In this document: positions 33,033 to 45,501 of the stretch, piece after piece
How the letters are laid out: every line of letters starts with the position of its first letter
How positions within the stretch are numbered: position 1 is the stretch's first letter
From: Riptortus pedestris
Lineage: Eukaryota > Arthropoda > Insecta > Hemiptera > Alydidae
Length of the DNA: 64,000 nt
Reading direction: 5' to 3'
NCBI GenBank assembly: GCA_019009955.1
Contig: CM032231.1
Span: 110,535,001-110,599,000 of the forward strand
Notes under the pieces: generated by a model
The model's database searches: none
What the model saw: only the letters and a program-made list of their open reading frames with translations
What the model was told of the DNA's origin: nothing
Program-made: the position numbers and the translations under genes

Positions 33033-34479
33033 AAAGCATGAATTAGAATTCAATTTCCAAGTTATATTAACATAGAAGGGGGAGGCAGAAAAATGTCAAT
33101 CGGCCATCTATATATTCGCCCTTGTAATTCGAAACTTTTTATGTTGAATGTATTAGAACTTTATCGAACACAAATTTTCCAATGAAGTATAACAAAAATT
33201 GGAGAGAGGGAGTGAAGAGGGACTCCTATATAACCTGAAGACATCCAGTGTTGGACACTACAATTTTGGCAGAAGCAAAAACAGTACGTAACAAGAAACT
33301 CTACATCTTTTTTTTTAGTTTAATATAATATTAATAAATGTTTATAATATGCAAAAATATAGAGTACTTGTCAAAAACAACCTTATACTTAACTTAATTA
33401 TACTTATAATTTCAGATAACATTGGAAATGATGAATGAACCACAATTTGTGTGTTAACTGATATAAAGTATAGCATACGTCTCTACTAATACGTGAATCA
33501 AAATTGTAAAATAAAGGGGAATTTATATTGTTTTCATAAAATAAATACAACTAAATGTAACTGTGTCCCAACAATACTTATCAGGAGGAGTCAAAGGGTC
33601 AAATTTTATAAATGCGCTTAATTTTTATTTACATAACATTATTTAAGACTCAGTACAAGATGTTTCATGTCTCTTTTTAACTCCTCTTGATAAACCGAAT
33701 CTTAATACGGAAAAACAATATCAGCCCTTGGACGAATGAGACATCGCTTCTCAATATTTTCTTTGACCAGAAAAATAAAGAGGCACAGGTTGACTGCTCA
33801 ATGCATTATAAAGAATCAGCTTTATTTATTTATTTATTATAAACAATAGAGCTCCGCAACTTTGGCGTCTTGGATTTTCTTAAAGATGAGAAAAACAAAC
33901 AAGTAAACGAAATAACCAAAAATGGACCATACAATATAATATAAGGAACAAATGCTCTAAACGGAACACAAAACACTTAAAGAAACAAGAAACACGAACT
34001 AACCTTAGAATTAAAAAAAGTGATAAATAAATAAGTTAAAAGAAAATTTGGTAACTTAGAAAGAACAACTATAATAAGACAGGGATATATCATTCAAATT
34101 TAAACACTTCACACTCACACACATACATGCGCACGTATGCACACACATTAAAAATTTTAAAATATGTAATTAAATATTCTCAAGTGCCCAATTGTTTTTT
34201 ATTGTCAGAATAGTGCGAAATGTGGGCTATCCTCAGTCAGTAGTTCTTTCAAGCCATGTAGAAACAACTGACACAACCTTAGTTAGATGGTTAACTATCT
34301 GTCTTCGATTATTTTGTAATATAATTATTTTGATTTTTATTTTAAAAAATTTCTCATTTGATACATTATAAACATTGATTATTATAGATAATACACCGAT
34401 TAACTTTCTTAAATTTGAATTGTTTTAGTATGGCAAGATGTTAGAATTATTTTCATTCAAGAAACCATTAATATGGTAT
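33033..34479. other. No recognised feature
   Basis: About 1.4 kb of AT-rich sequence. 33830-34060 is A-rich and has a tttatttatttattataaac unit; this could be a reversed LINE 3' end but no motif supports it. Confidence 0.45.
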
Positions 34480-34682
34480 GCTATTTTTTGACGCCCACTT
34501 TGTGTTACTTAGTTCGGGTTATATAGGTTACAACCATTTTATAGCCAGGGTGGGACAAAGCATTTTATTTACGTTTTTTATGTTGGTCAATATATTAATT
34601 CTTATTGCCCAGGACTCTAGGTGAACCGAGTGAGATTAAGAACGCCTTATTTAACATGGCTAACTCAAATCTCCAACTTATA
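34480..34682 (-). mobile_element. tRNA-derived SINE, copy 2 (degraded)
   Basis: Shares tagccagggtgggac and the ggttacaacca block with copies 1 and 3. The B-box region is worn (taggtgaaccgagtgagatt) and the A-box region reads ttaacatggctaactcaaat on the plus strand. Confidence 0.7.
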
Positions 34683-35289
34683 ATAGAACCTAGTGGAGGT
34701 GTTGATCCTTTTTTCAAACATGGATTTATAATACTAGAGTTTAGAGACCCACAGAATTTAGTATATTAAATATGCTTGAATCGCCAAATACTTCTTCATG
34801 TCCAACATAATTAGGTCATTATAATGTGAAGAGAAATAAAAAACACTTAGATCCTGTAAAAACCTTTCACTTGTGTTTCATTTTTTTATTTTTTCCTTTT
34901 CCTTTATCTGATCCTTTTACAAATAACAAGCCAATTGAAGCCGGTGAACACTGAGTAAAATATAAGCAACCTACGAAAATAAAACTCTCTGCTTTTCCTG
35001 AAAAAATGTAAAGAAGTGTGTTTAAACAAAAGAGAGTTCCTTGCCCCATAAACAGCTGGTTTTTGGTTATTATTCTTTGCTTCTAATTAGCAGAAACCAT
35101 GGAAATAAAAATATGTCTTCTCTTTCTCATATCCCAGTTTCTTCGATAAATACCCTTGGGGTTTATTACCTATACCAGGCCACTCCAGAATATTTACCCG
35201 TATTGTCTACTTAGTTAGTTGGATTTTAATTTTCATTGTATAATACAGAAGTTAATAAAGTATATAATGACAGACGTTGTCCTGCATGA
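34683..35289. other. No recognised feature
   Basis: The 60-codon minus frame at 34867-35049 has no motif. AT-rich, nothing else seen. Confidence 0.5.
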
Positions 35290-35875
35290 TATTTCAAGCG
35301 ATTAAGAAATTAAATTTAATAATATTATGTTTAAAACAAAAGCTAATTTTAATAACATAAAAAACAACTTTTCTTAAGTGCACGCTTGCATAAAAACAAA
35401 TAGAAAATGAAATATCCCGATTTTTTTATTCTGTACTCCCTTATATCCCCCATTCCCGTTCGCACCTAAAAAATGTAATATATCTTATAGTCATGGAAGA
35501 ATTAATTTAACTAATTTACATATAATGTTTTGTGAAGTTCGGTTCAATTACCGTTAGTGCCCAATAAAATTGTTGGCTCCCAATTTAATTTTTAGTGCAT
35601 ATCTCGTTTATATTTTGTTATACGACAAAAAGTAAATTATAAGAAATGTTAATCTAAACAACAAAGGAAAACAACTTTTACCCTGTGCATATTTGCCGAA
35701 AACCAATAGGAAACGAAATATAACTATTTTTTTAATTTTAGGCGTACCCTTACAACCAATCTGCCTTGCTGATTTAACACACCGAAACGCATACAGGAAA
35801 GTTCAGTCAAATCGGTCCAGCCGTTGAGTAGGAGTTCAGTGACATACACACGTACAGTAGAATTATATATATATA
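35290..35875 (-). mobile_element. Family B Helitron remnant
   Basis: Diverged modules are recognisable: acaacttttcttaagtgcac, aatgaaatatcccgattttt, aactatttttttaattttag and a family B 5' region that differs (caaatcggtccagccgttga). No CTAG terminus. Old or another subfamily. Confidence 0.65.
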
Positions 35876-36439
35876 AAGAGGGGCTCAGGTGTTATTTCAA
35901 TTTCTGGTGCATTTTCGTAAAACAGGGTTTATTAGTTGTAAGCTACGAATAAAATTTGATCGATTTAAAAATAGGCTCGACTTATGGCTGAAGTATAAAT
36001 AAGTTACCTCCTCCATGTCTAAAACTTTACTTTCAAAATGTCTGTGATACACTTGGAAGGTAGATTAAAGTTGTAGTCAACATGCTGACTAATGCCAATC
36101 ATTAGTCAGCTTATGCAGGCTACAGGATACCGAAGGATGGCTGTCTAACAACTCTGGAGAGAAATTGCCTCAATTCAAAACTATAATTGTGATTTCTCAG
36201 TTTCAGAAGGCAACGCGAAGCCGCTTCTGTGTGACACTCGTATTTCCTTGTTGGCTCCCGAGAAAATTTGATTCACCTGGTCAATTACCAGGTCTAGCTG
36301 GTACTTATATTACTATGCACATATAAGTAAATAAACCACTCTATGGGAACTATTTAACTAAATATCTCGTTTTTAAAACCTGTTCGTAACAATCCTTAGT
36401 CATAAAATGAGTTTTCAAAATACGATGAAATTCTAATAT
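35876..36439. other. No recognised feature
   Basis: No supported frame. Slightly GC-richer at 36060-36260 (for example ggctgtctaacaactctgga), possibly unique host sequence. Confidence 0.45.
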
Positions 36440-36469
36440 TATTATTATTATTTATTAACGTCCACTTTT
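36440..36469 (-). mobile_element. SINE 3' tail fragment next to family A
   Basis: attattatttattaacgtcc matches the 3' tail of the tRNA-derived SINE (compare 8741-8765), and the family A palindrome begins directly after it at 36470. Either family A inserted into a SINE or the two were joined by deletion. Confidence 0.5.
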
Positions 36470-36651
36470 AGCAGATTTCCCTTAAGGGAAATCAGCTATT
36501 GAGGTCGTACTCATGACGCGATTTTCGAAAAATTTCTTCAAATACCCATCGATCCTACTCAGGAGATGACGAAAATGACGTCCGTTCAAATATATTTCAA
36601 ATATATATATATATATATATATATTTTATATATATATATATATATATAAAA
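36470..36651 (+). mobile_element. Family A copy, 5' part, split by a partial LTR
   Basis: A perfect 5' terminus and all 5' blocks (catcgatcctactcaggaga, gacgtccgttcaaa), then TA arrays broken by the LTR at 36652. The copy resumes at 36915. Confidence 0.9.
36474..36493. repeat. 20-nt palindrome at the family A 5' end
   Basis: GATTTCCCTTAAGGGAAATC is a perfect palindrome, starting 4 bases after the element boundary. It can extrude as a hairpin. Its first half repeats in inverted form at the 3' end (GGGAAATCTGCT), giving a 12-bp subterminal inverted repeat. The same palindrome recurs in many copies. Confidence 0.9.
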
Positions 36652-36914
36652 TTGCACTTAAGTTGCAACGTAGCACCGAACACACACTATTGTGTGCACT
36701 AGAGAAGAAACTGACTCGCTCGCGGCTGGTCGGTTCTTTATCTATAGGTCGTCGGCATACATCAAAGGGGAATTGGCTGGGCCCTTCGACGTCTGGGCTG
36801 GAAGGGCCTAGTAGGAGATAGACCTTCTGTCGGCATCTTTGATCTACATCGCACTTCCCAAATACGCGAACTCTCCCTCTGAAGGGATTATTCATCTATT
36901 TAATTTTCGCAACA
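36652..36914 (-). mobile_element. Solo LTR, copy 3, truncated, in (TA)n of family A
   Basis: On the minus strand it starts TGTTGCGAAAATTAAATA, then matches the 5' part of copy 1 (gaagtgcgatgtagatcaaa, gccgaccagccgcgagcgag). It stops at about 36652 in the gcactaagt region, lacking the 3' half. TA arrays lie on both sides. The 89-codon minus frame is not a gene. Confidence 0.8.
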
Positions 36915-37377
36915 ATATATATATATATGTCTGTTAACGCTCTAGCGGTCGCAATTTTTGTTTGATCGTTACCAACCTCGATATTTAAACGTTTTATGCA
37001 AAAAGACAGATGAAGTTCGTTTAATGGCTGAAATCAGACCAGTTGGAGGGGGGGGAGTTTAGAGGGGGGATTTTCGAAAAATTCAAAATTATCTCCATTA
37101 CCATACGTCGGATCTAATAATTGTATATAACCAACTCTATTGTAAATTAAAATTTACTATAAGTATTGTTCTATACATTTATTCTCTATCTTGAATATTT
37201 ACCGAGATATTTGCATTTTTATTAATTGTTTGCCGGTAATGGATGACTAATTTTTCCCGTCAAAAGCTAGTTCGGCCCTTTGCCGTAACTGTTCGGCTCC
37301 CAGAATGGATATTTCTCTATTGTATAACTTCACGTGGGAAATCTGCTTAGTTTATGCAGCCCCTGCTGACGGACGTT
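36915..37377 (+). mobile_element. Family A copy, 3' part, after the LTR
   Basis: From gtctgttaacgctctagcgg through the G-rich core (about 37045-37075), the type I tail (gttcggccctttgccg) and the hairpin ATGCAGCCCCTGCTGAC with a one-base loss, ending GGACGTT. Confidence 0.9.
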
Positions 37378-37958
37378 TTGCAACTAATGCTAATCGGGAA
37401 CGGAAATTCTAATAAAAAAAGGGCATTATTAACTTTGGTCTCTCTTAATGAATATAAGATCTTAACGAAATATGGTAGACTTGTGAGTTTACCGGGAAAT
37501 ACTAGGTAGTATCGACTCAAGGAACTGCCTTGCTGCTCGACAATAGGTGGTTGTATTTTCTCGAAGACAGTTACCAGTAATATAATTCATCCCTTTATGG
37601 TGCATCTGCAATGTTTTATCATTGTTTATTTAAAATCAGTCTACGACCCCTTACCAAACTTAACAACGGCTAACAAGATGGTACCTAATGATGTCCGCTC
37701 TTCCAGTCCGCTATCAGTTATAAGTACCTAGAGACGGCCGCCAAGGATTTTGTTTCAAGATTGGTTCAAGAAGAAATAGACATCAAGTGTAAACGCAAGA
37801 CCATTTTAGTAAATAAAGGGAAAATGTATATAAAAGTACATAGGATCAATGTCAGTTAGAGTTTGGAAAAAAAAACCATCGAATGGATGATTGACCTACG
37901 AATCCTTCCTGAAATAAGACGGAAGACAGATTAGAAAATGGCTTGAGTAGATATATAG

Positions 37959-38015
<57 letters not shown>

Positions 38016-38190
38016 TGTGTTGTTGTGTGTGTGTGTGTGTGTGTGTGTGTATTTTTGTTATAATCCGCACTGTACTCCAGCTAGTCTCAAGTTGATCGAA
38101 TGAATCATTCCTCTAAACGTATTGACTGCCCTTAAGATCAATAAATAAATGCATAAAGTCTTTTAAAATTTTGAGAAATAAAAATATTTT
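37378..38190. other. Unrecognised sequence plus compound microsatellite
   Basis: 37378-37930 holds GC-richer patches (gagacggccgccaaggattt) with no frame. A (TA)n at 37960-38010 is followed by (GT)n at 38023-38050, a typical compound dinucleotide array. Confidence 0.6.
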
Positions 38191-38808
38191 AGCAGATTTT
38201 CCTTAAGCTATTGATGTCGTAATCATGACGCGATTTTTTGAAAATTTTCTTGAAATGTCCATCGATCCTACCCAAGAGATGACGATTATGTGTTCCGTTC
38301 AAAATTATATATATATATATATATTATATATATATATATATATATTATATAATATATATATAATATATTTGTCTCTTAACGCTCTAGCGGTCACAAATTT
38401 TGTTTGATCGTTACCAAACTCGACTTTTAAACGTTTTTATGATAAAATGACAGATCAAGTTCGTTAATGGCTGTAATCGGACCAGTGGGAGGAGGGGTTT
38501 AGAGGGGGGGATTTTTGAAAATTCAAAATATCTCCGTTACCATACGTCGGATCAAAAATATTGTATAAAACCAATCTTAGTGTAAATTAAATGTACTATA
38601 AATATTGTTCCATACATTTATTCTCTATCTTGAATATTAACCGAGATATTTGCATTTTTATTAAATTTGGCCCGATAACGGATGTCTGTTTCCCGCGGAA
38701 AGCTATTTCGGCCCTTTGCCGGAACTGTTCGGCTCTCGTATGGAGATTTTCCTATTGTATAACTTCACGTGCGAAATCTGCTTAGTTTACGCAGCCCGTG
38801 ACGGACTT
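38191..38808 (+). mobile_element. Family A copy, complete (about 618 bp)
   Basis: Starts AGCAGATTTTCCTTAAGC with half the palindrome lost. The (TA)n at about 38306-38368 has ATTATA interruptions. Core with G-run, type I tail, and end hairpin shortened to ACGCAGCCCGTGACGGACTT. The 60-codon frame crossing it is (TA)n translation. Confidence 0.88.
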
Positions 38809-40390
38809 TTATTTATATTAGTTAAAAGTATTAGCAAAAAAATAACTACATAATTCGCCAACCTTTAGTTCCCTGCATAAAATGTTGAGAGTGTTCGTTT
38901 AACAATTATTAACTTTGAATATCACATATTACCTATTATGTATTTAGGGTGCGTTAGCATAATTTTCTTTTTTAAAGTGCGCGCCATTCATTCAGTTGAT
39001 GTAGCGTAGCTCTTGTAGTCTCGTTCGACAATATATCAACAAATGTTGACACAGTACCCATCCCAACCTCATTATGAAAAAAATAATTTAATAAAGTCTT
39101 TAAGCCTAATTAAAAAAAAAAAGAAAAGTTATTTAAACTTATTAAATAGTCAAAAAAAGAACAAATCGCCAATAAATGCAAAATGTTTAAAAATAAAAAC
39201 TGTACTTGTAACTGTTTTTGAAATCTATTACTTTAAAATAAATTCATTATTAATTAAAAATTGCTTTTTTTATTACATGTTATAACACATTAAGGCATTT
39301 AAAATACAATTACTTCATTATCATTCAAAATTTCAGACAAAAATTAAGCCTTGAGACAACGTGTGTAGAAATTAATCACGTTCCAATATTCTCTTTGACA
39401 CCATCTCCACATTTTCTTTAAAATATTCATAAATTTTATTTTATAACGAAAGATATGATGTTAGAGTATTTTCTGAAATTCCAGAATTTCATTTTAAAGA
39501 AAACTTATTAGTCCAGAGTGTTCTTCAAAACATTGAAATGAAATGAACTTATTTATAAAACAACATTCCTTTAAGCAGGTCTTTTATCCTACTGAAAATT
39601 TCTCGGAGGCCTTTTTCATCAGCTCTGCTGAGAAATGAATTTAGTATACATATATTTTTTTTTGCCATAATATAAGTGAAATGGTTTACTTTTCCCAGGT
39701 CAAGAGATTTTTTTTTTTTTTTCTTTTTTTTAATGTAATTTATTTATTTTGGTTAATTGAATATTAGTAATTTGGGTGCTTCATTTTCCCAGATGACAGC
39801 TACATTGGTCGACTGATTCAGACTTTTTTGACACATTTTTTCTGGCTTTAACTAGTTGGTCCTTCTCATTCCGTTGATAGATTTTATAGTTTAACATAAA
39901 ATAATCTCTAGATTATTTCTCTATTCGAACCTAAGAAATTTGATTCTAGAGTAGGATTTTATTCCTTTCAAGCATTTAAAATATCAATTCAGAAGACTTT
40001 TTATAAATGTACCTGTCGGAATCTTAAACGTGTGTTTGCTACCAATGATTGTAGATTGCGTTGACGTGAGCACATGGAATGAAGTCAGCAGGATATAACA
40101 GGAGTCGCCAAGGTGGTTTGATGAATTACTGGAAAACATGCGGAAAATACGTAATACTAATTGAAAACCCCTCACTTAGAACAGTGCTTAATTTTCTGCC
40201 AGAAGTCCTGGTCTCCAAGACATTTTTTATCTGTATCAAATATTTAAAAAAAAAAACGTAATATTGATGGTTTCCAATTGTTTTTCTATGCATTTTTTTT
40301 TTATAACTCAAGTTTTAAACGAGTTATTCAAACTTTCTTCTTTTCAGCCTAGTCTACCCCACACCCTCCGCCCTCTTCTCACCGAGTATT
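38809..40390. other. AT-rich stretch without recognised feature
   Basis: About 1.6 kb. The frames at 39043-39285 (Lys/Asn-rich), 39984-40175 and 40079-40261 show no motif. T- and A-runs occur at 39707-39733 and 40240-40255. No repeat shared within the window was noticed. Confidence 0.5.
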
Positions 40391-40909
40391 AGCAGACTAT
40401 TGAGGTCGCATGACGCGATTTTCAAAGTTTTCTTTAAATGTCCATTGATCCTACCTAGTAGATGACTAAAATAAAGGTATTATATGTATATATATATTAA
40501 TATGTATATATATTTGTCTGTTAACACTCTAGAGGTCGAAATGTTTGTCTTAATCGTTACCAAAGTTGATATATAATCGTTTTATACGAAGAACCCTTTA
40601 TTATGCGTTGGATTGAAAAATTGTATAGAACCAATCTTATTGAATGTTCTATAAATGTTGTTATGTACATTTTTTCACTAACTTGATCATTAATCAAGAT
40701 ATTTGCGTTTTTTTAGTTTTTGGTCTTTAGTAAACTCCTACTCCTACTCAAATCATATTAACAATATACTATTATGTAATAAAGCATTTTATTTGGAGCC
40801 TAAATACCACATATCGTTCTCATTGGACTTTTACGTTTTGAGATAAATGCAAATTCGTGGCGCACGTAGGAAATCTGCTTAGTTAACGCAGCCCCAGCGT
40901 GACGGACTT
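40391..40909 (+). mobile_element. Family A copy, short form with tail II
   Basis: Starts AGCAGACTATTGAGGTCGC with the palindrome deleted. The microsatellite is short and mixed. The G-rich core is deleted (gttttatacgaagaaccctt junction). The type II tail ends in hairpin ACGCAGCCCCAGCGT plus GACGGACTT. Confidence 0.85.
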
Positions 40910-40939
40910 TATTATTTACATAGTAATAGAAAATTTGTG

Positions 40940-41015
40940 GTGAGATGAGATCAGAGGTGTATAACACCGGCACGTGAGAAATCTGCTTAGATTACGCAGC
41001 CCCTGAGTTAAAAGG
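40940..41015 (+). mobile_element. Family A second 3' terminus
   Basis: Only 31 bp after the terminus at 40909 comes caccggcacgtgagaaatct, then TACGCAGCCCCTGAGT, another family A 3' end in the same orientation with a worn final segment. Confidence 0.7.
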
Positions 41016-41738
41016 CTTTTGCTACGTTATGGATTAAGTATTCCTCGTACATATTGCAATAACAAATTTTGTAGTGTCTGGAATTTTAGAAAGAAACTGA
41101 TAGAAATACCGTTAATGAGATGTAATTATTGGAATGAATATGAGCTCGTGAGTGCAACCTAAGGGTGAAGAAAAAATAATTCTGGTTCTCGGATTCAAGA
41201 GGCATTTTTCAAAAGAGAGATAAGAGAGAATGAATGTAATAAGAAAGGACACAAGAAAGTCAAGATGGCAAGGCTGTGGCTAATGGTTAATAAAAAAGAG
41301 TAATGAACTGTCCTACAATTTATTAAAGCAGATGTCCCTTTTTTTTTATGCTTTTCATTTTCACGAATCGGTTCAAGATTCCTTACATTTTGTTTACTTG
41401 ATTCAATCCTTTGTTGATAAAAGCATATTTTAATTGGAGTGTGTTTGGTCTGGATTCGAATATCCATATTTCTCTTCCTATTGAAGCCATATTCTTTTGA
41501 GGAATACTTTTTTTTAATCACGTTACATTTTATGTATAAAGAGTGTAACCGCATTTCCTCATAGCCACAGATAACCTCTGTTCATATATACCCTTTCACG
41601 AAAAAAAAAAAAAAAAATTCTAACGTTCGTTGAAATATTTTCCTACATTACAAACCAATTATATTTAACAACCAAATAAAGTTTTCAAAATATTGTTTAG
41701 AATATATCAATACAATGACAAATTGTGTTTAGTATATG
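41016..41738. other. No recognised feature
   Basis: The 119-codon minus frame at 41195-41554 is Lys/Ser/Leu-rich with no motif and I do not call it. An A-run lies at 41600-41617. Confidence 0.5.
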
Positions 41739-42353
41739 AATAGTTATTTGTTATACAAGTGACGAAAGTTGATCATTATACAACTCGAGTGAAACGTTTA
41801 CCAAACACGAGCGAAGCGAGTGTGGTAATTTCACGAGAGTTGTAAATTCTACTTTCGTCACGAGTGTAATATTAAATTTTTTTCTGTAATCGTGTAATAC
41901 ATGATCAGATCTAACCAGAATATGAACCAAATTAGGATGTTGTTGGTAGGTTATAAGCATGGTTGTGAAAGATTATAAGCATAGTTATAAAACAACTAGT
42001 GATGATTGTGAAGTAGTGCAGTTATAAACAAGTGCAGGTTATAAACAAGGAAGGTAATTATTATTATATTTAAATTTTAAAATATATTGATTATTTCCAC
42101 CAATAATTCATTCACATTTCATTTTATTTTGTTAAAATAAATTCTTTACAATGTTTAAGAATCATTTAAAAGCATTTTAATTTCCAACTTCAAATTATTT
42201 TTTAATTTATACTTATTACTAATTAAGAAGGCAATTTCACTTTCTTCACTTGTGAAGAAAGTGATTACTTTCTTCAATCTCTTGCAAAATGTTTCACTTT
42301 CTTCACTCATTTCAGTTTAGTAATGTTACCATTATTCAACGATTACAGAAAAA
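41739..42353 (+). mobile_element. Family C repeat, copy 1 (fullest)
   Basis: About 615 bp shared with 45502-46110 (same strand) and 48610-49217 (opposite). The 5' part is a long imperfect hairpin: ACAAGTGACGAAAG ... CTTTCGTCACGAGTGT with GAGCGAAGCGAG at the tip. Near the 3' end is a perfect 26-bp palindrome at 42238-42263 (CACTTTCTTCACTTG and its complement). TTTTTCTGTAATCGTG after the hairpin is an inverted match to the 3' end CGATTACAGAAAAA. No coding frame. No clear TIR or target duplication. Class unknown. Confidence 0.8.
42238..42263. repeat. Perfect 26-bp palindrome in family C
   Basis: CACTTTCTTCACT and its exact reverse complement are joined without a spacer. Present unchanged in all three copies (45993-46018 and 48702-48727). 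Two further TTTCTTCA units follow, so the region is a cluster of the same short motif in both directions. Confidence 0.9.
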
Positions 42354-42376
42354 TTATTTTCTAATTACTATTTGTT

Positions 42377-42945
42377 AGCTGATTTTCCTTAAGGAATATC
42401 AGGTATTGTTCATGTAAATGTTCATCGATGACAAAAATGAGGTCTGTTCAAAATTATATATTTACGTATTTGTCTGTTACCACTCTAGTGGTTGCAGCTT
42501 TTGTTTTATATTTACCAAACTCAATATATAAGCGTTTTATGTAAAACTGAAAATCGAATTCGTTTACGGCTGATATCCGACCGGTGGGAGGGGGGGGGTT
42601 AGTGGGGAGAAAATTTTTAATATCTCAGTTATTATGCTTCGGATTGAACAATTGTATAGAGCCAATCTTATTTCAAATGAAATTTTCTGCAATTATTGTC
42701 ATATACTTTTTTACGCAAAATCGATGTTTAGAGGAGTTATTTATTGTTGAAGTGTGTGCTGATAATGGATGGGATGAGAAGGCCATTGGCGCTTTTGCTC
42801 ATGCAATTCCGCTGGAAATTAGTTCGGCTGTTTCCTTAACTGTTCGGCTGTCGTCAAATCGGTGTTACCAGTATGCAGATTTCTCTATTGTAAAACTTCA
42901 CGTGAGAAATCTGCTTAGTTTACGCAGCCCCTGCTTGACGGACTT
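42377..42945 (+). mobile_element. Family A copy, complete (569 bp)
   Basis: Starts AGCTGATTTTCCTTAAGG, with a reduced 5' block, almost no TA microsatellite (ttatatatttacgtatttg) and a G-run at about 42586-42599. The ttagttcggctgtttcctta tail is present. Ends ACGCAGCCCCTGCTT plus GACGGACTT. The 127-codon frame at 42584-42967 spans the core and is not a gene. Confidence 0.88.
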
Positions 42946-43060
42946 TTTAGTTTTCACACTTCAATAAACCCAAATTATTCTGAAAGTAAATACTAAATAT
43001 TGTTTTCGTTGAACTTCTACTGTGTGAGATGCATGCAAATACGTTGTGTGATGGCGTCAT
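42946..43060 (+). mobile_element. Family A tail II without terminus
   Basis: Right after the terminus at 42945: ttttcacacttcaataaacc, ttgaacttctactgtgtgag, gcatgcaaatacgttgtgtg. This is the type II tail body, which stops before a second hairpin. Confidence 0.65.
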
Positions 43061-43221
43061 TATTTAAAATTTTACGCCCTTAACTCGTACTTAAATTGTT
43101 ATTTGATCTATATCATAATCTATATTTAACCGACTCAGACAGCACTAAAGATGATACTTGTTTCATTTTTACCTTAATATATCTCGTCATCGAAATTAAT
43201 CGCCTTGATTCCTAGATTAAA

Positions 43222-43345
43222 AAGTCCCTCTGACTGTATTGCGTAAACTAAGCACCTTTCCTACATGCTACAATGACACTTTTATAACCTCATTTCACAT
43301 CATATTCCCTAATTCTTTCTTCCTAAGAAGCCAGTATAAACAGGG
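43222..43345 (-). mobile_element. Family A tail variant (type III)
   Basis: aaagtccctctgactgtatt, gcgtaaactaagcacctttc, then catattccctaattctttct, matching the rarer tail at 23266-23470. Confidence 0.6.
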
Positions 43346-44136
43346 TTTTAAATTTAAGTATTTCCTTCAATAAATAAAAACCTAAATGTAAAAGTAAATA
43401 TGGCTTATTTCAAACAGTGTTTTACGACATTTTGAAGGAAAAAAGTGTAATATTTTGAATTTATAATTGTGACGTGTCTCAAGTAGTTTAATTTTGCTTC
43501 TGAACGAAAATAGATCTACACATTTTCAAAAGAAAAATACTTTATTTGCCGAGATAAACTAAAAATGGGTGTTTTGTTAAACGTTTATTGAATTGTCGGA
43601 CACTGAGTCGTAATTATACAAATTTGAATGATTTGTATTTTAATATTTGAGAGAATAAGAATGAAAAAAAAAATCGTTGAAGGCCTAGGCATAAGCTGGG
43701 GGGGGGGGGGTTAAGGTTAATGGTAACAGCGTTGTTTGGGTATCGAAGAAGCTTCCCGTAAAAAGATGTATAGGGAGATGCCCCTTCGACCCTTTTTTTT
43801 GAATTTGAGAGAGTGGACTGTATGGTGAAAGGTTAAGGAGGTGCAAATTATAAAGCATGGATAGATATAATAAAATATAATTAAGTGCTATCAATTAATA
43901 GTGAGAACAAATGACAAGGAAATTGTTGATCTTTTAATATCTAATAATGTCCCATTGGTGAGCTGCTGTGGGTTGATTGGAACCGGTTTTGGAGCTCGTT
44001 GCTGTGGTAATGCCCATTATTGGGTTTATGCCAGTTGGCTTCGATGTGTGATGAATTTTGATATAAATGTGAGTACTCACTTTATTTTATTGCCCTTGTT
44101 TCTTCCCCTACTTGTTTCTTCCCTGCTTCATCGCCC
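43346..44136. other. No recognised feature
   Basis: A G12 run lies at 43699-43710. GC-richer sequence at 43960-44040 (tttggagctcgttgctgtgg) falls in a 121-codon plus frame ending in translated (TA)n, with no motif. Not called as a gene. Confidence 0.45.
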
Positions 44137-44187
44137 GTCAAATGTCCATCGATCCTACCCAGGAGATGACGAAAATGAGGTCCGTTC

Positions 44188-44259
<72 letters not shown>

Positions 44260-44717
44260 CTGTTAACGCTCTAGTGGTCGCAATTTTCGTTTGATCGTTA
44301 CCAAACTCGATATTTAAACGTTTTATGCAAAAATAAAGATCAAGTTTGTTAATGGCTGAAATCGGACCAGTATGAGGGGGGGTTTAGAGGGGAGTATTTT
44401 TGATAATTCGAAATATCTCCGTTACTATACGTCGGATCGAAAAATATTATAGAATCAATCTTATGCAAATTAAATTTACTATAAATAATGTTATATACAT
44501 TTATTCTGTATCTTGAATATTAACGGAGATATTTGCATTTTTTTGTTTGCAGCTTCTGAGATGAGATCGGCTAACTTCGGGTCTAGTCGTGAGTTTCCGT
44601 CAAGAGCTAGTTCGGGCCGTTCCCGTAACTGTTTGATTCTCTATTCTGAAATTTCTCTATTGTAAAACTTCACATGGGAAATCTGCTTAGTTTACGCAGC
44701 CCCTGCGTGACGGACTT
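44137..44717 (+). mobile_element. Family A copy, 5' truncated, long (TA)n
   Basis: Begins at tcaaatgtccatcgatccta, lacking the palindrome. A pure (TA)n of about 62 bp at 44194-44255, core with G-run, type I tail, hairpin ACGCAGCCCCTGCGT and GACGGACTT. Confidence 0.9.
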
Positions 44718-45501
44718 CTTCTTTTAGTATTACTACTTCAGAACTGGAATGAGCAGGAATGACTCAAGAGGAAATTGAAGAAATTTGATAATAAACACAG
44801 TTTTATATTAGTTAACTTTTAGTACTTACTTTATTTACTGTTGTGATTTTTTGGAATTTTAATACATTACGTGCTAATTTAAAAAAAAAATTGTAATAAT
44901 ACTGGAAACATGAATTTTCATTGTTTCCATTTTTACAAAGCACCTTTAAATGTGAAAAAAGGTTGAATATTTTTCACATTTTAACTCAAAGAAGTATCCA
45001 AGGCAAGATGATGAAGACTCTGTCAGTTTTTATTGAGTTATTATCTGGCTTGAAAAGGCATATAAAATATCACCATAAAAATGAAACTGTTCCCCGTTCC
45101 CAGTTTTTACGACATGATTCTTATATGTTCCTTTCTGAAATGCCTTAAAATTTGAAAGTCATGACGGGGCTCAAACGTTATTCCAGGCCGACTTTTATTA
45201 TTCCTGTAAAAATAATGTATATTTTATGATGTCCTGATTAATCTCTCAAACGTATTGGCCCATAAATGAACTCCGTGGTATATTTCAGAAATTATTATTC
45301 TAACACTGTGTTAAGTAAACAGTCGTAACTATTTATTATGCTTGTTAAATTGTAATAAAGAAGTTACATATCTCTATTTCTAATGGTTTATAATTCTGAT
45401 GACATGTGTAATTTCAGTTCTTTAAGTTGATAGATAACAGGGTATACATTTAAAGACGATTATCAAATTAGAATTTAAAAAATAAAATCACTTAATTATT
45501 T
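44718..45501. other. No recognised feature
   Basis: The 75-codon plus frame at 44921-45148 has no motif. AT-rich otherwise. Confidence 0.5.

Noticed and set aside
41195..41554. 119-codon minus open frame
   Set aside because: Lys/Ser/Leu-rich AT-driven sequence with no conserved motif; could not be supported as a gene.
42584..42967. 127-codon plus open frame
   Set aside because: It is the core and tail of a family A copy, and the frame is not conserved in other copies.
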